Source: an uncultured Alphaproteobacteria bacterium
Lineage (GTDB): Bacteria > Pseudomonadota > Alphaproteobacteria > Minwuiales > Minwuiaceae
Assembly (NCBI GenBank): GCA_913064755.1
Contig: CAJYBQ010000116.1
Location: forward strand, 1 to 8,415
Length of the DNA: 8,415 nucleotides
Reading direction: 5' to 3'
Made by a program: the position numbers and the translations under genes. Within the stretch, counting starts at the first letter, position 1. Every line of letters begins with the position of its first letter. Shown one piece after another: positions 1 to 5,698 of this stretch. The notes beneath the pieces are model-generated. The model was not told the origin of the DNA, searched no databases, and saw only the letters and a program-made list of their open reading frames with translations.

Positions 1-27
1 TAATGGGGTTGATCGGTTTCGGCGCAT
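1..27 (-). CDS. Possible 5' start of the next transporter gene after phnC (partial)
   Basis: On the minus strand an ATG at 27-25 follows the phnC TGA (30-28) with no gap and stays open to the window edge, giving MRRNRSTPL. Genes after phnC in such loci are normally phnD (periplasmic phosphonate-binding protein) or phnE (permease). The Arg-rich first residues would suit the n-region of a signal peptide or a cytoplasmic permease end, but nine residues cannot identify a family. The Shine-Dalgarno is weak (GGCGGTGG inside the end of phnC), so translational coupling would be needed. It could equally be a chance ATG. Confidence 0.3.
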
Positions 28-849
28 TCAGGCCGTTGCCACCGCCGCACCGAAGCCGGCTGCCGCCGGGCGCGGGTCGATGGCGGTGGATGTCAGGGAT
101 TCATCAATCGCGTGATCCGCGCCGTAGATCTCGCGCACCGTGGCGGCTGAAAGCTCCGACGATGCGCCGTCGAACACGATCGCCCCCTGCCGCATGCCGA
201 TCACGCGGTCGCAATAGGCCCGCGCCGTATCCAGGGTGTGAAGGTTGCAGAGCACCGTCATCCGGTCGCGTTCGTGGATCTGGCGCAGTGACCGCATGAC
301 GGTTTCGGCGCTCAACGGGTCCAGCGATGCAATCGGCTCGTCGGCCAGGATCATCCGGGGGTTCTGCGTCAGGGCGCGGGCAATGGCGACACGTTGCTGC
401 TGGCCACCGGAAAGCGTTTCGGCCCGCTGCAATGCCTTGTCGGCGATGCCCAGCCGGTCCAGAGCGGCCAGCGCCCGGTCGATGTCCGCGTCACCGAAGA
501 TGCTGAACAGGCTGCCGATCAGCCCGTGGCCGTTCAGACGCCCCAGCATGACGTTGGTGACCACGTCGAGGCGCGGCACCAGGTTGAATTGCTGGAAGAT
601 CATGGCGCAGTCGCGCTGCCAGGCCCGCTTTTCCCGCCCCCTCAGGTTCAGCACGTCGATACCGTTGACATGCACCGTCCCTGCCGTGGCGGGGGTCAGG
701 CGGTTGATCATGCGCAGCATCGTCGACTTGCCCGCACCGGACCGCCCGATGACACCGATCATCTGTGGTTGATCGACAGTGAACGCGACATCATTCACGG
801 CCACGACGCCGCCGCCAAAGCGTTTGGTCAGATTTCGGATTTCCAGCAT
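28..849 (-). CDS. phnC: Phosphonate ABC transporter ATP-binding protein PhnC
   Basis: This 273-residue cytoplasmic ATPase would power phosphonate import together with a periplasmic binding protein (PhnD) and permease (PhnE), neither of which is in the window. All ABC ATPase motifs are present: Walker A GRSGAGKS at 35-42, Q-loop in FQQFN around 85-89, signature LSGGQ at 146-150, Walker B MILADE at 166-171, D-loop SLD, and the H-loop histidine in CNLHTLDTA at 204. The stretch CNLHTLDTARAYCDRVIGM is characteristic of PhnC rather than of other importer ATPases. Length is close to the family norm, with a slightly longer Ala-rich tail. The ATG at 849-847 is preceded by GGAGGGG (minus strand, 860-854) at good spacing. 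It is transcribed away from the C-P lyase operon, so uptake and lyase genes have separate promoters here. Confidence 0.96.
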   Translation of the reverse strand: MLEIRNLTKRFGGGVVAVNDVAFTVDQPQMIGVIGRSGAGKSTMLRMINRLTPATAGTVHVNGIDVLNLRGREKRAWQRDCAMIFQQFNLVPRLDVVTNVMLGRLNGHGLIGSLFSIFGDADIDRALAALDRLGIADKALQRAETLSGGQQQRVAIARALTQNPRMILADEPIASLDPLSAETVMRSLRQIHERDRMTVLCNLHTLDTARAYCDRVIGMRQGAIVFDGASSELSAATVREIYGADHAIDESLTSTAIDPRPAAAGFGAAVATA

Positions 850-912
850 CAGGCCCCTCCCGGTTTCGAGAGGCTTGATAGTCCGCTGCCATGAACCCCC
901 GATGACGGTTCG

Positions 913-930
913 ATGAATGTTTCATGACAA
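913..930 (-). promoter_or_regulatory. Candidate Pho box upstream of phnC
   Basis: Read on the minus strand the site is TTGTCAT-GAAA-CATTCAT: two heptamers 11 bp apart with an A-rich linker, matching the CTGTCAT-N4-CTGTCAT consensus at 6/7 and 5/7 positions. It points toward phnC. Phosphate-starvation control by PhoB is known for phn genes in E. coli. Against it, no good -10 lies about 10 bp downstream (the sequence there is GC-rich), and such repeats can arise by chance. Treat as a candidate only. Confidence 0.28.
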
Positions 931-1030
931 GGGCACCGCCACGGGGCGAGGTACGGCAGGGCACAAGGTCATGGAACTGCAACGGAATTCGGCTATCAGG
1001 GCGCATGTTCATCGGTTGAGTGACGGGACA

Positions 1031-1042
1031 GGGAGCGGGAAT
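1031..1042 (+). promoter_or_regulatory. Ribosome binding site that sets a TTG start for the HD oxygenase
   Basis: GGGAGCGGGA at 1031-1040 contains GGAG (1032-1035) seven bases before TTG at 1043. Upstream in-frame ATGs at 917 and 971 lack a comparable site and would add 42 or 24 residues with no counterpart in PhnZ-like proteins. Confidence 0.65.
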
Positions 1043-1603
1043 TTGAGCAAGGATGGCGTGGCACGACTGTTCGACCGACTGCGGGAACGCGGCACCGGTG
1101 CTTACGGGCTTTCCGATGTTTCACAGCTGGAACATGCCCTGCAATCGGCCATGCTGGCGGAGGCGCAGGGCGGCAGTTCGGCCTTGATCATTGCCGCGCT
1201 GCTGCATGACATCGGTCACCTCGCCACGGACGCGGATGCCGCCCTGGCCGACATCGGGATCGACGACCGCCACGAACTGGCCGGGGCCCGCATGCTGGAC
1301 AGGGTGTTCGGGCCGGCAGTCGCCGACCCGGTCAGGCTGCACGTCGCGGCGAAGCGGTACCTGTGTGCCGTGGAACCGGACTATTTCGCCCGCCTGTCAG
1401 AGGATTCGGTGCGCAGCCTGGCCCTGCAGGGCGGCCCGTTCGATGCCGCCGGGCAGGCTGCATTCGTTGCCGAACCGGGCCACGGTGCCGCGATAGCGCT
1501 GCGCCGCATCGAAGACCTGGCGAAGCTGCAGGACCTGGCAACCCCGACCCTGAACGACTATCGCGCCATGGCGGATGAACTGGCCGCCGCACACGTCGCC
1601 TGA
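1043..1603 (+). CDS. PhnZ-like HD-domain mixed-valent diiron oxygenase, phosphonate-associated
   Basis: The 186-residue product belongs to the phosphonate-operon HD family that includes PhnZ and TmpB. These enzymes use a diiron centre and O2 to cleave the C-P bond of 1-hydroxyphosphonates, releasing phosphate. From the TTG start the PhnZ ligand pattern is reproduced: Tyr21, His31 (QLEHALQ), His55-Asp56 (LLHDIGH), His59, His77, His100, Lys104 (HVAAKRYLC) and Asp158. The intervals Tyr-His 10, His-His 24, His-His 22 and His-His 23 equal or nearly equal those I recall for PhnZ (Y24, H34, H58/D59, H80, H104). SVRSLALQGGPF at 122-133 is the family's phosphonate-side motif. The residue matching PhnZ Glu27 is Ser24, in YGLSDVSQLEH. 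The partner hydroxylase (PhnY/TmpA type) is not in the window. An ATG at 971 (210 aa) or 917 (228 aa) is possible in frame, but the TTG has the best ribosome site and gives the family length. It converges on phnF. Confidence 0.85.
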   Translation: MSKDGVARLFDRLRERGTGAYGLSDVSQLEHALQSAMLAEAQGGSSALIIAALLHDIGHLATDADAALADIGIDDRHELAGARMLDRVFGPAVADPVRLHVAAKRYLCAVEPDYFARLSEDSVRSLALQGGPFDAAGQAAFVAEPGHGAAIALRRIEDLAKLQDLATPTLNDYRAMADELAAAHVA

Positions 1604-1631
1604 ACCGGCCATCCGTTCAGGCCGCGGCGAC
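1595..1631. terminator. Hairpin at the 3' end of the HD-oxygenase gene
   Basis: GCCTGAAC (1598-1605) and GTTCAGGC (1615-1622) form a perfect 8-bp stem with a 9-base loop, spanning the stop codon. A competing outer pairing exists between GTCGCC (1595-1600) and GGCGAC (1626-1631). No T-run follows on either strand, so if it terminates it is not a classic intrinsic terminator; it may only stabilise the 3' end. Confidence 0.4.
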
Positions 1632-1661
1632 CAGCACCCGGTCGACCACGCCAGAAAGCCG

Positions 1662-1686
1662 CCAACCGGAACAGGTGGCCGGTTGG
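1662..1686. terminator. Second hairpin in the convergent gap, possible bidirectional terminator
   Basis: CCAACCGG (1662-1669) and CCGGTTGG (1679-1686) form a perfect 8-bp stem around a 9-base loop. It lies between the convergent stops of the HD gene and phnF, the place where a shared terminator is expected. There is no T-tract on either side, so function is inferred from position and symmetry only. Confidence 0.4.
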
Positions 1687-1729
1687 ATGGCCGCCGGCCC
1701 CGCCGGGCAGGTGCAGGAACTCCGGTCGT

Positions 1730-2479
1730 TCACGCCGGGTCGATGGTGATCTCGACACGTTCCGCCGCGAAGCGGGTTTCCGAGAACTGGACCGGTTGTC
1801 CCGCCATGTCGACGTTCAGCGATCGTGCGACCATCAGCAGTCCACCGTCGCCGATGTCCAGCTCCGCCGCCTCCTGCGCCGTGGCGCGCCGCGCCTCAAG
1901 CACTGTCGACCGACGCTCGTAATCCGGCACGCCGCAGGCGGCGAGTGCCGCGGTGATCGACCCGGTTCGCGCCAGGTGTTCGGGCAGGTCGGCGAATCGG
2001 GCAGCGTCCAGCCAGTGCGTGGCGAAGGTGATCGGCGTGTCCCCCGCCAGGCCACGGGTATCGAGCATCAGGACCTCCGAACCGACCGGCAGGTCAAGCG
2101 CGCCCGCGATGACCGCATCGGCCTGCACCCGTGCCTGGCGCAACAGAAGAATGCGCCCCGAACTGTTCTGCGCCTCCAGCGCCGTCGAGAACCGGGTCCG
2201 GCGACCGATGGGATAGGCAATGCGCGGACGACGCACCACGAACGTGCCCTTGCCACGCTCACTGCGCACCAACCCTTCCTGCGCCAGCGCCGCCAGCGCC
2301 GCGCGCACCGTGTGGCGGTTCACATCGAACCTTGCCGCCAGGTCGGTCTCCGGTGGCAGGCGTGCGTCATCCTGCGCCGACCAGATCGCCAGGTCCTGCC
2401 GGATCCGGTCGGCGATCTGCCGCCACAACGCCACGCCACTGCGGCGGCCCAATCCATCATTTTCCGTCCGATCCGTCAT
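1730..2479 (-). CDS. phnF: PhnF-type GntR/HutC transcriptional repressor of phosphonate genes
   Basis: This 249-residue regulator has an N-terminal winged helix-turn-helix (about residues 14-83) with the GntR signature LPPETDLAARFDVNRHTVR at 41-59 and the wing GKGTF at 76-80. A UTRA effector-binding domain follows (about 95-245), with the typical pattern of TRGLAGDTPITFATHWLD and SETRFAAERVEI. This is the HutC subfamily, and the phn context makes PhnF the natural call. PhnF proteins are known as local repressors of phn operons; the ligand here is unknown. It is divergent from phnG, sharing the 112-bp control region, which suits negative control of phnGHIJKL and possibly of itself. The ATG at 2479 has AGGA about 10 bases upstream. 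Confidence 0.9.
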   Translation of the reverse strand: MTDRTENDGLGRRSGVALWRQIADRIRQDLAIWSAQDDARLPPETDLAARFDVNRHTVRAALAALAQEGLVRSERGKGTFVVRRPRIAYPIGRRTRFSTALEAQNSSGRILLLRQARVQADAVIAGALDLPVGSEVLMLDTRGLAGDTPITFATHWLDAARFADLPEHLARTGSITAALAACGVPDYERRSTVLEARRATAQEAAELDIGDGGLLMVARSLNVDMAGQPVQFSETRFAAERVEITIDPA

Positions 2480-2491
2480 CTCGGCGCGTTC

Positions 2492-2509
2492 CTGTCACAT
2501 CCTCGTCAC
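2492..2509 (+). promoter_or_regulatory. Candidate Pho box upstream of phnG
   Basis: CTGTCAC-ATCC-TCGTCAC has two heptamers 11 bp apart, matching CTGTCA(T/C)-N4-CTGTCA(T/C) at 7/7 and 5/7. The linker is less AT-rich than usual. An AT-rich TATATC (2518-2523) begins 8 bases after the box, slightly closer than the about 10 bases seen in E. coli PhoB promoters. Suggestive of phosphate-starvation control, not conclusive. Confidence 0.35.
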
Positions 2510-2526
2510 GCGGGCAATATATCCGG

Positions 2527-2555
2527 ATGACAAGCAAACACCAGTTATCTATACA
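2527..2555 (+). promoter_or_regulatory. Probable promoter of the phnG operon
   Basis: ATGACA (2527-2532) as -35 and TATACA (2550-2555) as -10 are separated by exactly 17 bp and resemble TTGACA/TATAAT. Transcription would start near 2562, giving a leader of about 30 bases before GTG 2592. The -10 lies inside the inverted repeat at 2543-2566, the usual position for repression by a GntR protein. Confidence 0.5.
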
Positions 2556-2566
2556 AATAGACAACT
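2543..2566. promoter_or_regulatory. Probable PhnF operator (inverted repeat)
   Basis: Arms AGTTATCTAT (2543-2552) and ATAGACAACT (2557-2566) are reverse complements with one mismatch (position 5 of each 10-bp arm) around the spacer ACAA. ATCTATAC at 2547-2554 fits the HutC-subfamily core GT-N-TA-N-AC except for the first base. It overlaps the candidate -10 of phnG and lies directly between the divergent regulator and the operon it should control. Confidence 0.68.
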
Positions 2567-2591
2567 ATGATTTCCGGGACGGAGAAACCAC

Positions 2592-3080
2592 GTGAGCATG
2601 GTTGATGATGCACTTCGGACGGACAGCGCCGCGATCGCGTCCGAGATGGCCCGGCGCGACCGCATGGCCGTTCTGGCCCGCGCGGATGGCAAGCAGCTGC
2701 GTGCGCTCTGGACCGGCCTGTCGCTGGATCCGGCGTTCGAGATGATCCGTGGCCCCGAAACCGGACTCGCTACCGTGCGGGGACGGATCAGTGGCGACGG
2801 CGCGCCATTCAACTTCGGCGATGTCACCGTGACCCGCGCCAGCGTGCGACTGGCCGACGGATCGGTCGGCCATGCCTATCGCCTTGGCCGCGACCAGGGG
2901 GCGGCGCGGCTCTGCGCCGTCATCGACGCCATTGTCCACGACGACAGGATCGCGGAGCGGATCGACCGGACCCTTGTCCAGCCCCTGCGGCAGGCACAGC
3001 AGGACCGCGACGCGCGGCGCATGGCGGAAACCGCCGCCACGAAGGTCGATTTCTTCACCCTGGTACGCGGAGAGGATTGA
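2592..3080 (+). CDS. phnG: C-P lyase complex subunit PhnG
   Basis: PhnG (162 aa here, about 150 in E. coli) is a small subunit of the cytoplasmic PhnGHIJ core and supports PhnI in attaching phosphonate to the ribose of ATP. Family features are clear: IRGPETGLATVRGRISGDG around 51-69, GDVTVTRASVRLADGSVG around 77-94 (compare GDATLTRAAVRLTDGTLG in E. coli), then LGRDQGAARLCAVIDA and the C-terminal KVDFFTLVRGED. The GTG start is chosen because GGAGA at 2581-2585 is six bases upstream; an ATG two codons later (2598) is the alternative. It is the first gene of the operon, and its TGA is three bases before phnH. Confidence 0.95.
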   Translation: MSMVDDALRTDSAAIASEMARRDRMAVLARADGKQLRALWTGLSLDPAFEMIRGPETGLATVRGRISGDGAPFNFGDVTVTRASVRLADGSVGHAYRLGRDQGAARLCAVIDAIVHDDRIAERIDRTLVQPLRQAQQDRDARRMAETAATKVDFFTLVRGED

Positions 3081-3083
3081 CCG

Positions 3084-3704
3084 ATGCAGCCCTCGCTTCG
3101 CCCCGAAAGCTTTCTCGAAGGCGGCTTCGCAGACCCCGTGCTCGGCGGCCAGGCCGTCTTCCGATGCATCATGCAGGCAATGGCCGAACCGGGCACCGTG
3201 CAGCCCATCAGCCATGACCTGCAGCCCCCCGAACCGATGACGGCCACCATGGCCGCCATCGCGGCGACCCTGTGTGACGCGGATACGTCCATCTGGCTGG
3301 ACGCCACGCTCGCCGCCAACGCGCAGGTGGTCAAGTGGCTCGGCTTTCATACCGGGGCACCGGTCACGCCACGTGCCGACCAGGCGACATTCGCCCTTGT
3401 CGGCGACATAGGGGCCATGCCGGCGCTGGCCGATTTCGCCCAGGGCACCGACAGTTACCCCGACCGTTCCAGCACGCTCGTTCTCGCCGTCGAGCACCTG
3501 GACCGAGGCATGGCACTCGACCTGTCCGGTCCCGGCATCAGGGACAGCAGGACATTGCGGTTCGCACCGGTACCGTCCGATTTCATCGCGCAATGGGCGG
3601 CAAACGGGGCACGGTTCCCTCGCGGTGTCGACCTGATCCTCGCCGCGCCGGGGGCGGTTGCCTGCCTGCCCCGATCGACGCGCGTTCGCCAAGAAGAGGG
3701 CTGA
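3084..3704 (+). CDS. phnH: C-P lyase complex subunit PhnH
   Basis: PhnH (206 aa) is a core C-P lyase subunit with a fold like PLP-dependent transferases but no cofactor; in the complex it contacts PhnJ. Family landmarks in order are GFADPVLGGQAVFRCIMQAM near residue 14, DADTSIWLD, DQATFALVG, GTDSYPDRSSTLVLAVE, LSGPGI, and the C-terminal FPRGVDLILAAPGAVACLPR. The start ATG has GGAGAGG (3069-3075) eight bases upstream, overlapping the end of phnG. Only three bases separate it from phnG and from phnI, so the genes are surely cotranscribed and probably translationally coupled. Confidence 0.95.
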   Translation: MQPSLRPESFLEGGFADPVLGGQAVFRCIMQAMAEPGTVQPISHDLQPPEPMTATMAAIAATLCDADTSIWLDATLAANAQVVKWLGFHTGAPVTPRADQATFALVGDIGAMPALADFAQGTDSYPDRSSTLVLAVEHLDRGMALDLSGPGIRDSRTLRFAPVPSDFIAQWAANGARFPRGVDLILAAPGAVACLPRSTRVRQEEG

Positions 3705-3707
3705 GCC

Positions 3708-4805
3708 ATGTATGTCGCGGTAAAGGGCGGAGAGACCGCCATCGACAATGCCCACCGGCTGCTGGCCGATCGCCGTCGCGGCAATCGTGACGTGGCCGAA
3801 CTGGGCCTCGACCATATCATGGAACAGCTTTCGCAGGCCGTGGACCGGGTGATGAGCGAGGGCGCGCTGTATGATCGCGAACTCGCCGCGCTGGCCATCA
3901 AGCAGGCCCGTGGCGACATGATAGAGGCGATCTTCCTCGCCCGGGCCTATCGCACCACCCTGCCCCGGTTTGGCTATACCAACCCGGTGGACACCGCCGC
4001 GATGCAGGTGGAGCGGCGGATTTCGGCATGTTTCAAGGACCTGCCGGGGGGGCAGTTGCTGGGGCCGACATTCGACTACACCCACCGCCTGCTCGACCCC
4101 GGCCTTGCCGAAGGTGCAACGCCTGAAACACCCGAAACGCGCGCGCCGGAACAGGCGAGGATGATGCGCGTTTCGGATTTCCTGGGCCAGGAAGGTCTGC
4201 TGGAACCGGCACCGGACGGTAGCGCGAAACCCGTGCCCGACGACATTGCCCGCACGCCCATGACCTATCCGCTGGACCGCGATGCGCGGTTGCAGGCACT
4301 GGCGCGCGGCGACGAGGGCTTCCTGCTTTCCATGGCCTATTCGACCCAGCGTGGCTATGCCCGCAGCCACCCGTTCGCGGGGGAGATCCGCATCGGGGAA
4401 GTCGAACTGGAACTGGAAGTCCCGGAGCTGGATTTCGCCGCCCCGCTGGGCCGGATCCAGGTCACCGAATGCCAGATGGTGAACCAGTTCCAGGGCTCCG
4501 CCAAGGCACCGCCGCAGTTCACCCGTGGCTATGGCCTCGTCTTCGGACAGGCGGAACGCAAGGCGATGGCCATGTCCCTGGTCGACCGGTCCCTGCGCGC
4601 CACCGAACTGGGGGAGGACCTGGTCGCCCCGGCGCAGGACGAGGAATTCGTCATTGCCCATGCGGACAACGTGCAGGCCACGGGCTTCGTGGAGCATCTG
4701 AAGCTGCCGCATTACGTCGATTTCCAGTCGGAACTGGACCTGGTCCGCCGCCTGCGCGCGGAGGCCGCTGCAGGAACCGGCGAAGCGCGGGAGGCTGCGG
4801 AATGA
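3708..4805 (+). CDS. phnI: C-P lyase complex subunit PhnI (phosphonate:ATP ribosyl transfer, nucleosidase core)
   Basis: PhnI (365 aa, 354 in E. coli) displaces adenine from ATP with phosphonate, giving ribose 1-phosphonate 5-triphosphate; it needs PhnG, PhnH and PhnL for this and acts alone as a purine nucleosidase. Identity with known PhnI is high along the length: MYVAVKGGETAIDNAHRLL at the start, QAVDRVMSEG, ELAALAIKQARGD, AIFLARAYRTTL, PGGQLLGPTFDYTHRLLDP, RGDEGFLLSMAYSTQRGY, HPFAGEIR, FTRGYGLVFGQAERKAMAM, and HLKLPHYVDFQ. His330 and His335 in that last motif match E. coli His328/His333, which bind a metal at the PhnI-PhnJ interface. The purine-rich AAGAAGAGGG (3691-3700) serves as ribosome site. 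It ends in an ATGA overlap with phnJ. Confidence 0.97.
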   Translation: MYVAVKGGETAIDNAHRLLADRRRGNRDVAELGLDHIMEQLSQAVDRVMSEGALYDRELAALAIKQARGDMIEAIFLARAYRTTLPRFGYTNPVDTAAMQVERRISACFKDLPGGQLLGPTFDYTHRLLDPGLAEGATPETPETRAPEQARMMRVSDFLGQEGLLEPAPDGSAKPVPDDIARTPMTYPLDRDARLQALARGDEGFLLSMAYSTQRGYARSHPFAGEIRIGEVELELEVPELDFAAPLGRIQVTECQMVNQFQGSAKAPPQFTRGYGLVFGQAERKAMAMSLVDRSLRATELGEDLVAPAQDEEFVIAHADNVQATGFVEHLKLPHYVDFQSELDLVRRLRAEAAAGTGEAREAAE

Positions 4806-5698
4806 ACACCGAAGCAAGGGCATTCGACTGGGCCGAGGCCCCGGCCATCGCGACCTATAATTTCGCCTACCTGGACGAGCAGTCGAAGCGGATGATCCGC
4901 CGCGCGATCCTGAAGGGGATCGCCGTGCCCGGATACCAGGTTCCCTTCGCCAGCCGGGAAATGCCGATGCCCTATGGCTGGGGCACCGGCGGGGTCCAGG
5001 TCACGGCCTCCATCATCGGTCCCGACGACACGCTGAAGGTGATCGACCAGGGGGCGGATGACACCACCAATGCCATCTCCATCCGCAAGTTCTTCCAGCG
5101 CACGACCGGCGTGAGGACGACCACCGCCACCACCGAAGCCTCCATCATCCAGACCCGTCACCGGATCCCGGAGACACCGCTGACCGCCGGGCAGGTGCTG
5201 GTCTACCAGGTGCCGATCCCGGAGCCGCTGCGGTTCCTCGAACCCCGCGAGACCGAGACCCGCACCATGCATGCACTGGAGGAATACGGCGTCATGCACG
5301 TGAAGCTGTACGAGGACATTGCCCGCCACGGTCATATCGCTACCACCTACGCCTACCCGGTGATGGTCCAGGGCCGCTATGTCACCGACCCTTCGCCGAC
5401 GCCGAAGTTCGACAATCCGAAGATGGACCAGTGCCCGGCGCTGCAATTGTTCGGCGCGGGTCGGGAAATGCGGATCTACGCCATTCCACCCTGGACCGAG
5501 GTCACCAGCCTCGACTTCGAGGACCACCCCTTCGCCGTCCAGGCCTTCGACCGGCCCTGCGCCCTGTGCGGTGCCGACGACGTGTTCCTGGATGAAGTGA
5601 TCATGGATGACCAGGGCGGGCGGATGTTCGTCTGTTCGGACACCGACCATTGCAACGGCCGCCAGCAGGCCGGCCATGCGGGGGAGCAGGAGACATGA
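4802..5698 (+). CDS. phnJ: Radical-SAM C-P lyase PhnJ (alpha-D-ribose 1-methylphosphonate 5-phosphate C-P-lyase)
   Basis: PhnJ (298 aa) cleaves the C-P bond of ribose 1-phosphonate 5-phosphate by radical chemistry, yielding the hydrocarbon (methane from methylphosphonate) and 5-phosphoribosyl 1,2-cyclic phosphate. The unusual C-terminal iron-sulfur motif is intact: Cys253, Cys256, Cys278 and Cys284, spacing C-x2-C-x21-C-x5-C, identical to E. coli Cys241/244/266/272. The radical glycine (Gly32 in E. coli) is Gly44 in AVPGYQVPF. Other hallmarks are YNFAYLDEQSKRMIRRAIL, REMPMPYGWGTGG, VIDQGADDTTNA, IQTRHRIPETPLT, EPRETETRTMHALEEYGVM and PKFDNPKMD. The ATG at 4802 overlaps the phnI stop (ATGA) and has GGGAGG (4789-4794) seven bases upstream; the frame is open farther upstream, but that part lies inside phnI. 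The N-terminus is 12 residues longer than in E. coli. Confidence 0.98.
   Translation: MNTEARAFDWAEAPAIATYNFAYLDEQSKRMIRRAILKGIAVPGYQVPFASREMPMPYGWGTGGVQVTASIIGPDDTLKVIDQGADDTTNAISIRKFFQRTTGVRTTTATTEASIIQTRHRIPETPLTAGQVLVYQVPIPEPLRFLEPRETETRTMHALEEYGVMHVKLYEDIARHGHIATTYAYPVMVQGRYVTDPSPTPKFDNPKMDQCPALQLFGAGREMRIYAIPPWTEVTSLDFEDHPFAVQAFDRPCALCGADDVFLDEVIMDDQGGRMFVCSDTDHCNGRQQAGHAGEQET

Larger units (their letters stand above)
850..1042. promoter_or_regulatory. Divergent intergenic region between phnC and the HD-oxygenase gene
   Basis: This 193-bp region must hold the start signals of phnC (leftward) and the HD oxygenase (rightward). I see no coding sequence with a convincing start, no tRNA and no clear sigma-70 -35/-10 pair. 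The only suggestive element is a Pho-box-like repeat at 913-930. The inverted repeat found in front of phnG does not recur here, so direct PhnF control of phnC is not supported by the sequence. Confidence 0.6.
2480..2591. promoter_or_regulatory. phnF-phnG divergent control region
   Basis: This 112-bp spacer is noticeably more A+T-rich than its flanks, especially 2515-2575. Left to right it holds a Pho-box-like repeat (2492-2509), the 8-bp palindrome ATCCGGAT (2521-2528), a sigma-70-like promoter toward phnG (2527-2555), a long inverted repeat (2543-2566) and the phnG ribosome site GGAGA (2581-2585). A phnF promoter should also be here, but no convincing -35/-10 pair is visible on the minus strand. 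Confidence 0.75.

Noticed and set aside
1796..2530. Plus-strand open frame opposite phnF
   Set aside because: Overlaps a convincing GntR/HutC gene on the other strand; the translation is Arg/Pro-rich shadow sequence.
4469..4801. Upstream extension of the phnJ frame, which would give a 409-residue protein
   Set aside because: The extra 111 residues lie wholly inside phnI, read in a different frame, and have no PhnJ-like sequence; ATG 4802 has a ribosome site and an ATGA overlap.
2565..4823. A very long minus-strand open frame (about 750 codons) opposite phnG, phnH and phnI
   Set aside because: It is a mirror of GC-rich codon bias in the plus-strand genes; its translation has no recognisable domain and the plus-strand genes are unmistakable PhnG, PhnH and PhnI.
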